Source: Thiotrichaceae bacterium (GTDB lineage Bacteria; Pseudomonadota; Gammaproteobacteria; Thiotrichales; Thiotrichaceae). Taken from it: a DNA stretch of 23,828 nucleotides. The stretch is from the NCBI GenBank assembly GCA_027008885.1, contig JALVDQ010000374.1:1-23828 (forward strand), given 5' to 3'. The position numbers and the translations under genes are program-made. Of this stretch, positions 1-9,877 are shown piece by piece (positions within the stretch are counted from its first letter, which is position 1; the number at the start of each line of letters is the position of its first letter). Under the pieces are notes generated by a model. It did no database searches. It was not told the DNA's origin and saw only the letters and a program-made list of their open reading frames with translations.

Positions 1-1
1 G

Positions 2-775
2 AAAAAATCCGGACTGTTCCTGTTCGTTGGCTCAACAGGAGCAGGTAAATCAACCTCAATGGCATCACTGATTCAATATCGAAATCAGCGCGATGCCGGG
101 CACATCCTTACCATTGAAGATCCGATTGAGTTTACCTACCGCCACGACAAATCAATCATCGGTCAACGTGAAGTCGGTTTTGATACGCTTTCCTATGAAA
201 ATGCCATGCGCGAAGCCATGCGTGAAGCGCCTGATGTGATTCTGGTCGGCGAAATACGCAGCACCACCACCGTAGATGCCGCCATGGGATTTGCTGACAC
301 CGGACATCTGGTTATCAGCACGCTCCATGCAACCAATACAATTCAAGCCCTGGAACGCCTCGTATACCTGCTACCCAGTGAACAGAAAGAACGTGTATTG
401 ATGGATATGTCGCTGAATTTGCTTGCAGTGATTGCACAACGACTGATCCCCGGAGTGGATGGAAAATATGCCCTGGCTACCGAAGTGCTGGTAAATTCGC
501 CTTACAGTGCCGAAGTAATACGCAAGGGTCACTTTCAGGACTTAAAAGACATTATTGAAAAAAGTGCCGTTGACGGAATGCACACTTTCGACCAGTCACT
601 TGCAGACCTGTATAAGCAGGGCAGAATCTCACGCGAAATGGCACTGGATAATGCCACATCAAAAAATAACCTGGAATGGATGCTGAGCTTTGACAAAGAC
701 AGCAATGAAGTCAAATCACAGGAAACAGAAAACGCTTATTCAGAATCAGGCTCGTCTTTACCTGAACTGGTATAA
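2..775 (+). CDS. pilU: Type IV pilus retraction ATPase, PilT/PilU family (5' truncated by window)
   Basis: This is the C-terminal part of a hexameric secretion-type ATPase that powers retraction of type IV pili for twitching motility at the inner-membrane base of the pilus. The reading frame is open from base 2, so the N-terminal domain lies outside the window. Visible in order are a Walker A loop GSTGAGKS (about 29-52), an Asp box TIEDPIEF, a Walker B APDVILVGEIR and a His box around GHLVISTLHATNT, which is the PilT/PilU signature order. The C-terminal pattern (GMHTFDQSLADLY, then a polar Ser/Glu-rich tail) looks more like PilU than PilT. That choice is an inference, since the partner gene is not in the window. 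A strong hairpin follows the stop, so it is probably the last gene of its unit and separate from the atp operon. Confidence 0.9.
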   Translation, partial: KKSGLFLFVGSTGAGKSTSMASLIQYRNQRDAGHILTIEDPIEFTYRHDKSIIGQREVGFDTLSYENAMREAMREAPDVILVGEIRSTTTVDAAMGFADTGHLVISTLHATNTIQALERLVYLLPSEQKERVLMDMSLNLLAVIAQRLIPGVDGKYALATEVLVNSPYSAEVIRKGHFQDLKDIIEKSAVDGMHTFDQSLADLYKQGRISREMALDNATSKNNLEWMLSFDKDSNEVKSQETENAYSESGSSLPELV

Positions 776-790
776 GAACCAGTCTGAAAC

Positions 791-862
791 TGAATATATA
801 TAAAAAAAAAGGGGGGGGTGGGTACAATCAACCCATCCCCCCTGTTTTTGATATATTTTTTA
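791..862 (+). terminator. Long hairpin made of two inverted copies of a C-rich dispersed repeat; probable terminator
   Basis: An A/G-rich arm (TATATATA, nine A, eight G, then TGGGT) is followed after a 7-base loop by ACCCATCCCCCC, TGTTTTT and ATATATTTTTT. The G/C core pairs over 12 positions with one G-U wobble, and the A/T flanks extend the stem. It is followed by U-rich sequence, as in a rho-independent terminator, and lies between pilU and the atp promoter. The right arm (831-862) matches the repeat seen at 12140-12171, 18812-18843, 18963-18994, 20207-20238 and 20317-20346. The left arm is the same repeat reversed. Confidence 0.75.
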
Positions 863-892
863 GGTTTATAGCAAATATTTTCCGATGATCGG

Positions 893-921
893 TTGAGTGT
901 GGATGATTGTGATGCTAAAAT
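893..921 (+). promoter_or_regulatory. Predicted sigma70 promoter of the atp operon
   Basis: TTGAGT (893-898) and TAAAAT (916-921) are separated by 17 bases, with a TG one base upstream of the -10 box (extended -10, TGCTAAAAT). Transcription would start near 928. This excludes the upstream GTG at 897 as the atpI start and favours a start at 948 or later. Confidence 0.65.
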
Positions 922-947
922 GCGCGACCCTCTTGGTCGAGCAGCGT

Positions 948-1376
948 ATGCTACTACCTGGATTAAAAGTAAATGACTTAAGTCAAAAGGCAGGTTATCA
1001 AAAAATGCGCAGTTTGTTTATTTTCCAGTTGGTGCTGGTATTGGTGGGTATGGCTGTTGCTTTTTTTTATCTTCAAGAGCCGGGTTTGTTGTCAGCTGCA
1101 TTTGGTGGTGGAGTTGCTATCATGAACAGTGTTATGTTAAGCCGCCGCTTGAAATCTGCTGCAGGAATGGCTGAGAGTAATCCTGATGCAGGGGTGTTGT
1201 CTCTTTATTTTGGTGTAGTGCAGCGTTTTATCTTTACACTTGTGATGTTTGGTGTTGGGATGGGGCTTTTGAAGTTGGCGCCTCCTCCAATGTTGGGTGT
1301 TTTTGCCCTGGCACAGTTGGGCTATGTGCTTTATGGCAGGAATAAGCTGACAGAAGAAGTTGGAAAAAGAGAGTAA
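948..1376 (+). CDS. atpI: ATP synthase subunit I (AtpI)
   Basis: AtpI is a small inner-membrane protein encoded first in F-type ATP synthase operons and thought to help assemble the c-ring. The product has four hydrophobic segments, beginning with one after MRSLFIFQL, and basic loops. It matches AtpI in size, hydropathy and position rather than by a catalytic motif. The frame is open back to a GTG at 897, but that codon lies within the predicted promoter. ATG 948 gives 142 residues with about 20 before the first membrane segment, typical of the family. ATG 1005 (123 residues, with AGG about 10 bases upstream) is the alternative, because the ribosome binding site for 948 is weak. atpB follows after 38 bases. 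Confidence 0.75.
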   Translation: MLLPGLKVNDLSQKAGYQKMRSLFIFQLVLVLVGMAVAFFYLQEPGLLSAAFGGGVAIMNSVMLSRRLKSAAGMAESNPDAGVLSLYFGVVQRFIFTLVMFGVGMGLLKLAPPPMLGVFALAQLGYVLYGRNKLTEEVGKRE

Positions 1377-1411
1377 ATTGTAAATAAATTATTTTAATAG
1401 GGGTATAGTGA

Positions 1412-2263
<852 letters not shown>

Positions 2264-2478
2264 CCTGATTCTGGTCGGTGAGATTGCTACGGCATGAGTC
2301 TCAAGTTCTGGTTCGTGGTGGTTTGAATTTCTGTTCACTAAATAAGTGCCCAGAAACTTTAAATTACTGGAAATCCATACTTTGTCTCGTATCAGTGTTA
2401 GCCTCACGGATTTAAGGCTATTGTTAGTGTTGTGAAAAAGTTTACTTAATTATTAATATTTATTTTAGGAGATTAACT
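2264..2478 (+). other. Long atpB-atpE spacer with small hairpins
   Basis: No gene is visible here. It contains a 6-bp stem TAGCCT/AGGCTA (2399-2404 with 2415-2420), an imperfect TTTCTG/CAGAAA pairing further upstream, and an AT-rich tract leading to a strong AGGAG ribosome binding site (2467-2471) for atpE. A weak promoter-like pair TTGTGA (2430) and TTAATA (2453) at 17-base spacing is present. I would not call it a promoter without data. The spacer may set the high translation or RNA stability needed for the c subunit. Confidence 0.5.
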
Positions 2479-2763
2479 ATGGATCCAGCAATTGTGTCTG
2501 AGATTATGTCTGCCACTGCAATTGGTGTAGGTATTATTCTGGCTGCTGCCGGTTTAGGTTCTGCATTGGGTTGGGGTATGATTTGTTCCAAGTTTATTGA
2601 AGGTATTGCGCGTCAGCCAGAAATGCGTGCTCAGTTGACTGGTCAAATGTTGTTTACGGGTGGCTTGATGGAAGCTTTCCCAATGATTGTTCTTGGTATT
2701 TCAATGTGGTTTATTTTTGCGAATCCGTTTATTGGTGCTGCTAAATCTGCAATTGGTGGTTAA
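2479..2763 (+). CDS. atpE: F1Fo ATP synthase subunit c
   Basis: Subunit c is the proteolipid that forms the rotating ring carrying protons across the inner membrane. The 94-residue product is a two-helix hairpin: a glycine/alanine-rich first helix, the polar loop RQPE (45-48), and a second helix with the ion-carrying Glu65 in GGLMEAFPMI. The residue after Glu65 is Ala, and the extra polar ligands of Na+-binding c subunits are not evident. A proton-coupled enzyme is therefore the likelier reading, by inference. The ATG has an excellent AGGAG ribosome binding site seven bases upstream, fitting the high copy number of c per complex. Confidence 0.97.
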   Translation: MDPAIVSEIMSATAIGVGIILAAAGLGSALGWGMICSKFIEGIARQPEMRAQLTGQMLFTGGLMEAFPMIVLGISMWFIFANPFIGAAKSAIGG

Positions 2764-2823
2764 TTCATTCGAAACTGATTCGATTTAATAATGAATTATA
2801 CGAATGCTATTCGGAGATAAATC

Positions 2824-3294
2824 ATGAATGTTACAGCAACATTAATAGGTCAGCTGATAGTATTTTCTGTTTTGATCTGGTTTGTGAAAGCGGTTCTTTG
2901 GGAGCCAATCATTAATACGCTTGAAGACAGAAAAAAACGTATTGCTGATGGGCTTGCCGCTTCTGAAAAAGGTTTTAAAGATCAGGAAGTCGCCAAAGAA
3001 ATTGCCTTGCAGGAAATCAAGAAGGCAAAACAGGAAGCAAGCGAAATAATTGCCCAGGCGAAGGCTCGTGATGGTCAAATGCTTGAGGAAGCCAAAAACA
3101 AGGCGGCAGAAGAAGCAGAGCGTGTTATGGCTGGCGCTCAGGCAGAAATAGATCAAGAAGTGAATCGGGCAAAAGATTCTTTGCGTTCCCAGGTGGCTGA
3201 ACTGGCAGTTGCAGGGGCGAGTAAAATTCTTGGCAAGGAAGTCGATGCCAAGGCGCACAAGGCAGCACTTAAAGAACTGATTGAGCAGATCTAG
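2824..3294 (+). CDS. atpF: F1Fo ATP synthase subunit b
   Basis: Subunit b is the peripheral stalk that holds F1 against rotation. The 156-residue product is the standard length. It has one N-terminal membrane helix (about residues 4-26) ending in the conserved LWEPI, then a long charged Ala/Glu/Lys-rich amphipathic helix from about 30 to 140 that would form the right-handed coiled coil of the b dimer. The ATG is preceded by GGAG at 2813-2816. It lies 60 bases after atpE and 20 bases before atpH. Confidence 0.97.
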   Translation: MNVTATLIGQLIVFSVLIWFVKAVLWEPIINTLEDRKKRIADGLAASEKGFKDQEVAKEIALQEIKKAKQEASEIIAQAKARDGQMLEEAKNKAAEEAERVMAGAQAEIDQEVNRAKDSLRSQVAELAVAGASKILGKEVDAKAHKAALKELIEQI

Positions 3295-3314
3295 GATGAG
3301 CAGGGACTAATGAT

Positions 3315-3851
3315 ATGTCTGAATTGACTACAGCAGCTCGTCCTTATGCACGTGCTGTTTTTGAAATGGCTGAGAAATCGGGTGATCTGGCAGAATGGTC
3401 GGAAATGCTCGGTTTTATGGGGGCTGTGGCGAGTAATGATGAAGTTAGCGCGTTACTGGCTCGTCCTGAAATGGCGAAACAGGCAGGAGCGGATGCTTTT
3501 TTAAAGCTTTGTGATAACAAGTTAAATGACAAGGCTGAGAATTTGGTAAGGGTCTTGGCGGAGAATAACCGTTTGGCTTTGCTTCCTGAAATAAGTGTTA
3601 TTTTTGATGCACTTAAAGATGAGGCAGAAGGTTCGATTGAAGCCCTGGTTCGATCAGCTAAAAAACTCAGCAAAAGCGAACAGGAAGGCATTTCAAAGGC
3701 ATTGAAAAAGCGTTTGGGACGCGATGTAAAACTAAAGGTTAGTGTGGATGAGGCGCTTTTAGGGGGCGCAATAATTCAGGCTGGCGACTTGGTGATTGAT
3801 GGCTCATTAAAAGGACGTCTGGATAAAATGACGTCTGCTATGACAAATTAA
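3315..3851 (+). CDS. atpH: F1Fo ATP synthase subunit delta
   Basis: Delta (the OSCP homologue) caps the F1 head and binds the b-subunit stalk. The 178-residue length is normal. The N-terminal helical domain starts TAARPYARAVFEMA, the usual opening of the family. The C-terminal part has the family end pattern with GGAIIQAGDLVIDGSLKGRLDKM at about 149-172. An AGGGA stretch (3302-3306) is the probable ribosome binding site. A 182-base gap containing a mobile-element remnant separates it from atpA, whereas this junction is usually tight. Confidence 0.96.
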   Translation: MSELTTAARPYARAVFEMAEKSGDLAEWSEMLGFMGAVASNDEVSALLARPEMAKQAGADAFLKLCDNKLNDKAENLVRVLAENNRLALLPEISVIFDALKDEAEGSIEALVRSAKKLSKSEQEGISKALKKRLGRDVKLKVSVDEALLGGAIIQAGDLVIDGSLKGRLDKMTSAMTN

Positions 3852-3858
3852 TAATCAC

Positions 3859-4008
3859 TCGGAGCCTGTTTGAGAATATGGGTCGTAGCGAGAGAGGCGG
3901 ATTTAAACTGTATTTTTATTGATTTTCTACTTAATGAAAATTGAAGAAAATCTGCTCAGATTATGGCTCTCCAGCAGTTGACTCACTATTCCCGAACAGA
4001 TTCCCAGG
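3859..4008. mobile_element. Degenerate MITE-like element inside the atp operon (atpH-atpA spacer)
   Basis: The 150-base insert starts with GGAGCCTGTTTGAGAAT and ends with a decayed inverted version (CCCGAACAGATTCCC). Bases 3872-3892 match the reverse complement of 21848-21868 at 20 of 21 positions. CTCAGATTATG at 3955-3965 is repeated, reversed, at 21765-21775. Matches in the same order and spacing show it is the same element family as the tandem elements at 21599-21905. It has no coding capacity, so it is a non-autonomous insertion remnant transcribed with the operon. Confidence 0.75.
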
Positions 4009-4033
4009 TACTTAATAGAGAAAAGGTAAAGGT

Positions 4034-5575
4034 ATGCAACTTAACCCAACAGAAATCAGTGATCTAATCAAAAAGCGAATAGAAGGCTTTGATGTAGAGG
4101 CTGAAGCACGGACGGAAGGCACAATTGTATCTATAATGGATGGTATTGTGCGTATTCATGGCTTGTCAGATGTGATGTCAGGTGAAATGATCGAATTTTC
4201 AAATGGCGCTTATGGTCTGGCATTAAATCTTGAACGTGATTCAGTCGGCGCAGTGGTGCTTGGTGATTACAAAGGTATTACAGAAGGTGATGTGGCTAAA
4301 TGTACAGGTCGCATCCTGGATGTGCCTGTTGGTCCCGAGTTAATGGGTCGTGTTGTTGATTCATTGGGTGCTCCGATAGATGGTAAAGGACCAATAAATA
4401 CCAAGGCAATGAATCCAATTGAGCGTCAGGCTCCGGGCGTAATTGAGCGTCAGTCAGTTGATGAGCCAATGGAAACAGGTATTAAAGCACTGGATTCAAT
4501 GGTGCCGGTGGGTCGTGGTCAGCGTGAGCTGATTATTGGTGACCGTCAGACTGGCAAGACTGCGGTAGCCGTTGATGCCATCATTAACCAGAAGGGCAAA
4601 GATGTAAAATGTATCTACGTTGCAGTGGGTCAGAAAGCTTCTTCCGTAGCAGGCGTTGTGCGTAAGCTTGAAGAATTTGGCGCAATGGATTATACCATTG
4701 TGGTTGCTGCGAATGCTTCCGATCCTGCTTCAATGCAATATCTGGCGCCTTATGCGGGTTGTGCCATGGGCGAGTATTTTCGTGATCATGGTGAAGATGC
4801 ACTGATTATCTATGATGACTTGACCAAGCAGGCGTGGGCATATCGTCAGGTATCATTATTGTTGCGTCGTCCACCAGGTCGAGAGGCTTATCCTGGAGAT
4901 GTGTTCTTCCTGCATTCACGTTTGCTGGAGCGTGCTGCACGCGTTAATGCTGATTACGTCGAGCGCTATACCAATGGTAAAGTGAAAGGCAAGACGGGTT
5001 CCCTAACGGCTTATCCGATTATTGAAACCCAGGAAGGTGATGTTTCCGCATTTGTTCCTACGAATGTTATCTCGATTACAGACGGTCAGATATTTCTTGA
5101 TACTGATTTGTTCAACTCGGGTAATCGTCCGGCAATAGATGCCGGACTTTCTGTATCTCGTGTGGGTGGTTCAGCCCAGACTAAAATTATCAAAAAACTG
5201 GGGGGTGGGATACGTCTTGATCTGGCTCAGTATCGTGAGTTGGCAGCATTCTCCCAGTTTGCATCAGACCTTGATGAAGGCACAAGAAAACAACTGGAGC
5301 GGGGTGCTCGTGTAACAGCGCTTATGACTCAAAAACAGTATTCTCCTTTAAAAACAGGTGAATTGGCATTCACTTTGTTTGCTGCAAATGAAGGTTTCCT
5401 GGATGACATTGAAGTAAATAAAATTGGTGATTTTGAGGCAGCAATGCTTTCTTATATTCGTACTGAAAAGGCAGATTTTCTGGAAAGCCTGAATGAGTCG
5501 GGCGATTATAATGACGAAATTGCGAATGAGATGCGAGCAGCCCTGGAAGATTTTAAATCAAAAGGCGCATGGTAG
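4034..5575 (+). CDS. atpA: F1Fo ATP synthase subunit alpha
   Basis: Alpha alternates with beta in the F1 hexamer and binds non-catalytic nucleotide while contributing an arginine finger to the catalytic site. The 513-residue product has the N-terminal beta barrel ([16 protein letters not shown]), Walker A GDRQTGKT at 169-176, a Walker B strand ALIIYDDL, and Arg376 in [10 protein letters not shown], the expected arginine finger. Length and motif numbering coincide with E. coli AtpA. The ATG follows AAAGG-type sequence at 4024-4032. Being downstream of the inserted element, it may have its own RNA-processing or translation context. Confidence 0.98.
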   Translation: MQLNPTEISDLIKKRIEGFDVEAEARTEGTIVSIMDGIVRIHGLSDVMSGEMIEFSNGAYGLALNLERDSVGAVVLGDYKGITEGDVAKCTGRILDVPVGPELMGRVVDSLGAPIDGKGPINTKAMNPIERQAPGVIERQSVDEPMETGIKALDSMVPVGRGQRELIIGDRQTGKTAVAVDAIINQKGKDVKCIYVAVGQKASSVAGVVRKLEEFGAMDYTIVVAANASDPASMQYLAPYAGCAMGEYFRDHGEDALIIYDDLTKQAWAYRQVSLLLRRPPGREAYPGDVFFLHSRLLERAARVNADYVERYTNGKVKGKTGSLTAYPIIETQEGDVSAFVPTNVISITDGQIFLDTDLFNSGNRPAIDAGLSVSRVGGSAQTKIIKKLGGGIRLDLAQYRELAAFSQFASDLDEGTRKQLERGARVTALMTQKQYSPLKTGELAFTLFAANEGFLDDIEVNKIGDFEAAMLSYIRTEKADFLESLNESGDYNDEIANEMRAALEDFKSKGAW

Positions 5576-5607
5576 TCGTTTGAAACTGACGAAAGGAAGT
5601 ATTTGTA

Positions 5608-6468
5608 ATGGCAGGTCTTAAAGAAATACGCTCACAAATTGGTAGTATTCAAAATACCAAAAAAATAACCAAGGCTATGGAAATGGTGGCAGCCTCTAAA
5701 ATGCGGCGTGCCCGGGAGCGTATGGATGCCTCGCGTCCCTATGCCGAAAAGATGAGGCAAGTTGTGAGTCACATGGCGCTGGGTCATCTGGAATACCAGC
5801 ATAGCTTCTTCAAGGAACGTGATACAGTAAAGCGCGTCGGTTACATTATTATTTCCTCTGATCGGGGGCTCTGTGGTGGATTGAATACAAATCTTTTCAA
5901 GAAGGCTCTGGAAAGTATTGCAGAGTGGAAAGAAAAAGATGTTGAGGTTGATATTGCTGTTTTTGGTAATAAGGCACTGGCCGCATTCAAGCGTTTTGGT
6001 GTGGTTGCAGAGACAACTGGTTTGGGTGATAAACCAGGCGTAAATGATTTGCTGGGAACCATAAAAGTTATGCTTGATGCCTATGAAGAAGGGCGGATTG
6101 ACCGTTTGTTTCTGGTCGAAAATGAATTTGTAAACAGTATGACGCAAACGCCAAGAGTGACTCAGTTGATTCCGGTTGTTGCCGCTGAAATGGATGAAAT
6201 CAAGCATCACTGGGATTATTTATACGAACCAGAGTCGAAAGAAGTGATTGATATGTTGATGACACGTTATATTGAATCACTGGTTTATCAGGGGATCGTT
6301 GAGAATATAGCCTGTGAGATGTCTGCACGAATGATTGCAATGAAAAGCGCAACAGACAATGCGGGCGATATGATCGACAAGCTTAAACTGGTATATAACA
6401 AGGCTCGTCAGGCAGCAATCACACAAGAGATTTCTGAAATAGTTGCCGGTGCAGCAGCTGTAGAATAA
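5608..6468 (+). CDS. atpG: F1Fo ATP synthase subunit gamma
   Basis: Gamma is the central rotor shaft that couples c-ring rotation to the three catalytic sites. The 286-residue product shows the paired terminal helices of the family: an N-terminal [20 protein letters not shown], and a C-terminal helix with [24 protein letters not shown]. Between them is the central domain with [14 protein letters not shown] at about 84-97. A strong AGGAAG ribosome binding site lies ten bases before the ATG. It is 32 bases after atpA and 45 before atpD, in canonical order. Confidence 0.98.
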   Translation: MAGLKEIRSQIGSIQNTKKITKAMEMVAASKMRRARERMDASRPYAEKMRQVVSHMALGHLEYQHSFFKERDTVKRVGYIIISSDRGLCGGLNTNLFKKALESIAEWKEKDVEVDIAVFGNKALAAFKRFGVVAETTGLGDKPGVNDLLGTIKVMLDAYEEGRIDRLFLVENEFVNSMTQTPRVTQLIPVVAAEMDEIKHHWDYLYEPESKEVIDMLMTRYIESLVYQGIVENIACEMSARMIAMKSATDNAGDMIDKLKLVYNKARQAAITQEISEIVAGAAAVE

Positions 6469-6495
6469 GTTATTTTATATAAAATTTAAATTTAA

Positions 6496-7896
<1,401 letters not shown>

Positions 7897-7906
7897 GGAT
7901 TAAGTC

Positions 7907-8329
7907 ATGGCTATGACAATGCATTTAGATGTGGTAAGCGCTGAAGAATCAATATACTCTGGAGTTGTTGAAGAGATATTGGCTCCCGGAACTTTAGGTA
8001 ATCTGGGTATTATGCCACGTCATTCTCAGTTGATAACAACCCTGAAGCCTGGAGAATTACGCTATAAAACAAAAGATGGTGATGTATCACTGTTTGTTGC
8101 AGGAGGCATTATGGAAGTACAGCCTTCAATTGTGACTGTTTTGGCAGATACAGCAGTTCGTGCTGAAGATCTGGATGAGAAAGCTGCGCAAGATGCGCAA
8201 AAGCGGGCTGAAGATGCCCTGCAAGGGAAAGACCCTGAAGATATAGACTATGAGGCTATCAAGGCGGAGCTGGAAGCGGCAAAAGCCCAGATTGAAATGA
8301 TTCACAGAATTGGAAAAACCTTGCGTTGA
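7907..8329 (+). CDS. atpC: F1Fo ATP synthase subunit epsilon
   Basis: Epsilon sits at the foot of gamma and regulates ATPase activity through a mobile C-terminal helical pair. The 140-residue product opens with MHLDVVSAEESIYSG and has the beta-sandwich signature APGTLGNLGIMPRHSQLITTLKPG (about 26-49). It ends in an Ala/Glu-rich helical hairpin from about residue 88. GAGGA at 7895-7899, overlapping the atpD stop, supports ATG 7907. In-frame ATGs at 7913 and 7919 are less well placed. It is the last gene of the operon. Confidence 0.97.
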   Translation: MAMTMHLDVVSAEESIYSGVVEEILAPGTLGNLGIMPRHSQLITTLKPGELRYKTKDGDVSLFVAGGIMEVQPSIVTVLADTAVRAEDLDEKAAQDAQKRAEDALQGKDPEDIDYEAIKAELEAAKAQIEMIHRIGKTLR

Positions 8330-8352
8330 TGTTTATCAGTCTCAAATTCTGG

Positions 8353-8373
8353 AAAACTTGATGCTGAAGTTTT
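8353..8373 (+). terminator. Possible weak terminator hairpin after atpC
   Basis: AAAACTT and AAGTTTT form a 7-bp AT-rich stem with a 7-base loop, 24 bases after the atpC stop, with several T-rich runs further on. It is too GC-poor to be convincing, but no better end signal for the atp operon is visible before the next promoter. Confidence 0.3.
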
Positions 8374-8433
8374 ATGAGTTTGTGTCATTTTTGAAAAAAA
8401 TTTCGTGTTTTGTTGTTTTTTTACCATTTTTTT

Positions 8434-8462
8434 TTGAATGTAACTCAATTTAAGTCTATACT
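8434..8462 (+). promoter_or_regulatory. Predicted sigma70 promoter of the lipoprotein gene
   Basis: TTGAAT (8434-8439) and TATACT (8457-8462) are separated by 17 bases and preceded by a T-rich tract that could act as an UP-like element. A start near 8469 would give an 80-base leader to the lipoprotein gene, making it independent of the atp operon. Confidence 0.65.
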
Positions 8463-8549
8463 ATAGGGGTGGATGAACAGTAATCATGCGGCTGTTTTTT
8501 TAATGGCTATTTAAAATTTTATAACTAACAAGTAGTAAGGATGTACAAT

Positions 8550-9182
8550 ATGAAGATTAAACATCAACTCTCTATTGCAGCACTGGTAATGGTAGGTTTT
8601 TTTGCAACGGGTTGTTCCCAGCAGTCGACTGGTGACTCACAGGTAGCAGGGGCTTCGCAGCAGTCTGCGGGTGGCTCGCAAGTAGCGGGCGGCTCTCAAC
8701 AGCAAGTCGAAGGCGGCACTCAGGTTGCAGGTGGATCACAACAACAAACTCAACCTCCTGTTGTTGTACCTCAAAAGGTAGTTAAGCCCAAGCCGGCTCC
8801 GGTTCGTCGTGTCGTTCGCCGTCAGCCTCCTCGTCGTGTCGTTCACCGTCGTGTAGTGCATCATCGCGCGAATCCCTGGTTACATTATCACCCAGAGGCT
8901 CCAAAATGTGCCAAGACCAAAAAGCATAGCCATAAGTTCAAGCGTACCGGCGCTCGTCATCATCACCGTTATGCCTGTGTAAACGCGCGTAGAATGACTC
9001 ATCGTCGCACTTATCAACCTCGTCGTCATGTAGTGCGTCAAGTACGTCATGTTAGACCTCCTCAGGTTGATGTAAGAGCACTTCAAACAAAGCTTAAGGC
9101 TAAGGGTTACTACAAGGGTCCAATTGATGGAATCGTAGGTCCTAAAACACGTAGTGCACTTAAACGTTACATGAATCGTTAA
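8550..9182 (+). CDS. Small lipoprotein with Gln/Gly repeats and C-terminal peptidoglycan-binding domain
   Basis: The N-terminus (KIKHQLSIAALVMVGFFATGC) is a lipoprotein signal. The -3 position is Ala, so the lipobox is acceptable but not ideal, and Cys22 would be lipidated. Next comes a low-complexity segment of about 50 residues with imperfect SQQ..GGSQVAGG repeats, then a very basic Arg/His/Val/Pro-rich stretch. Residues 173-210 (LQTKLKAKGYYKGPIDGIVG, then PKTRSALKRYM) match the PG_binding_1 pattern of cell-wall hydrolases and anchors. No catalytic domain is present. A role as an outer-membrane-to-peptidoglycan tether is inferred. AAGG at 8537-8540 supports ATG 8550. An in-frame ATG at 8541 would leave no room for a ribosome binding site. 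Confidence 0.8.
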   Translation: MKIKHQLSIAALVMVGFFATGCSQQSTGDSQVAGASQQSAGGSQVAGGSQQQVEGGTQVAGGSQQQTQPPVVVPQKVVKPKPAPVRRVVRRQPPRRVVHRRVVHHRANPWLHYHPEAPKCAKTKKHSHKFKRTGARHHHRYACVNARRMTHRRTYQPRRHVVRQVRHVRPPQVDVRALQTKLKAKGYYKGPIDGIVGPKTRSALKRYMNR

Positions 9183-9201
9183 AATAGTGTTAAAAAACTT
9201 A

Positions 9202-9259
9202 CTCTGAATCTTCAGAGCTAAAAATGGGATTGTGGTTTTTCTGCAGTCCCATTTTTTTT
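9202..9259 (+). terminator. Terminator after the lipoprotein gene
   Basis: AAAATGGGA at 9221-9229 pairs with TCCCATTTT at 9247-9255 and runs into a T tract through 9259, a standard rho-independent terminator 40 bases after the stop codon. Just upstream is a second small perfect hairpin, CTCTGAA/TTCAGAG (9202-9217). Confidence 0.8.
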
Positions 9260-9316
9260 GTATTGAAGTGCAGTACAGTAAAACTCGTTATTATTGTGTT
9301 GTCCCTTGTAATTCTT

Positions 9317-9584
9317 ATACCTCAAGTTTCTGAGTTCAAATCTATCGTTACGCAGAGGAACACAGAGATATTCGCAGAGAACCGCAGAGATTGTAAAGTA
9401 AGGAAAACAATTTACATCTCCTTCGTTTGCACACTCTCTTTGTTTGCACATCTTTGTTTGATACTTTTTATAATGTTAACTCCGTGGTTCTCTGCGAAAA
9501 ACTCCGCGACTCTCTGCGTTACTTAAACTGAATGACTGGAATCAATGTATCTATGCTGTTTTTGAACTCCGAAACTTGAGTTAT
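9317..9584. repeat. Nested inverted-repeat element (MITE-like), two concentric repeat pairs
   Basis: Outer arms: 24 bases at 9317-9340 and 9561-9584 are inverted copies matching at 22 positions (core CTCAAGTTTC..AGTTCAAA). Inner arms: 43 bases at 9347-9389 and 9480-9522 are inverted copies matching at 33 positions, built from CGCAGAGA-type words. The inner spacer of about 90 bases is AT-rich. Nothing here codes for a convincing protein. CGCAGAGA palindromes are, to my recollection, a widespread dispersed bacterial repeat. The concentric arrangement suggests insertion of one element into another. Confidence 0.7.
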
Positions 9585-9877
9585 ACTTAAGTAAATCAAC
9601 AGCTTTAGCTCACTACTAATTCCTGAATCCTGGGTTATTTGGAAGGGTCAGGTAATTGAATTTGTAACTACTCAGCGTGATCCATAACTGCTTGTTTTTT
9701 CCAAGGAAAAAGCGCGCAGTTTATAAGTATAAATGAGCACTTTTAATGCCACTATTGGGAAAAATAGAGGGTAAGCTGAATCGTTACTTAAGTTTTTACA
9801 AAATTGTTGTAGTAACCAGCATGATGAGGAACTAATTGATTTTTTCTTGATCATTAAGATAAGGTTAAATTTATAGA
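9585..9877. other. Intergenic region with no recognised feature
   Basis: There are 293 bases between the nested repeat and the next gene. I see no tRNA, no good hairpin terminator, no clear promoter and no convincing reading frame. AAGG at 9861-9864 is the best ribosome binding site candidate for the gene at 9878. Confidence 0.5.

Noticed and set aside
897..947. Upstream GTG start for atpI
   Set aside because: It overlaps the predicted -35 and -10 boxes, so the codons before about 928 would not be in the mRNA.
9224..9526. Small reading frame of about 100 codons after the lipoprotein gene
   Set aside because: It runs through a terminator and inverted-repeat element, has no ribosome binding site and a composition typical of chance frames in repeats.
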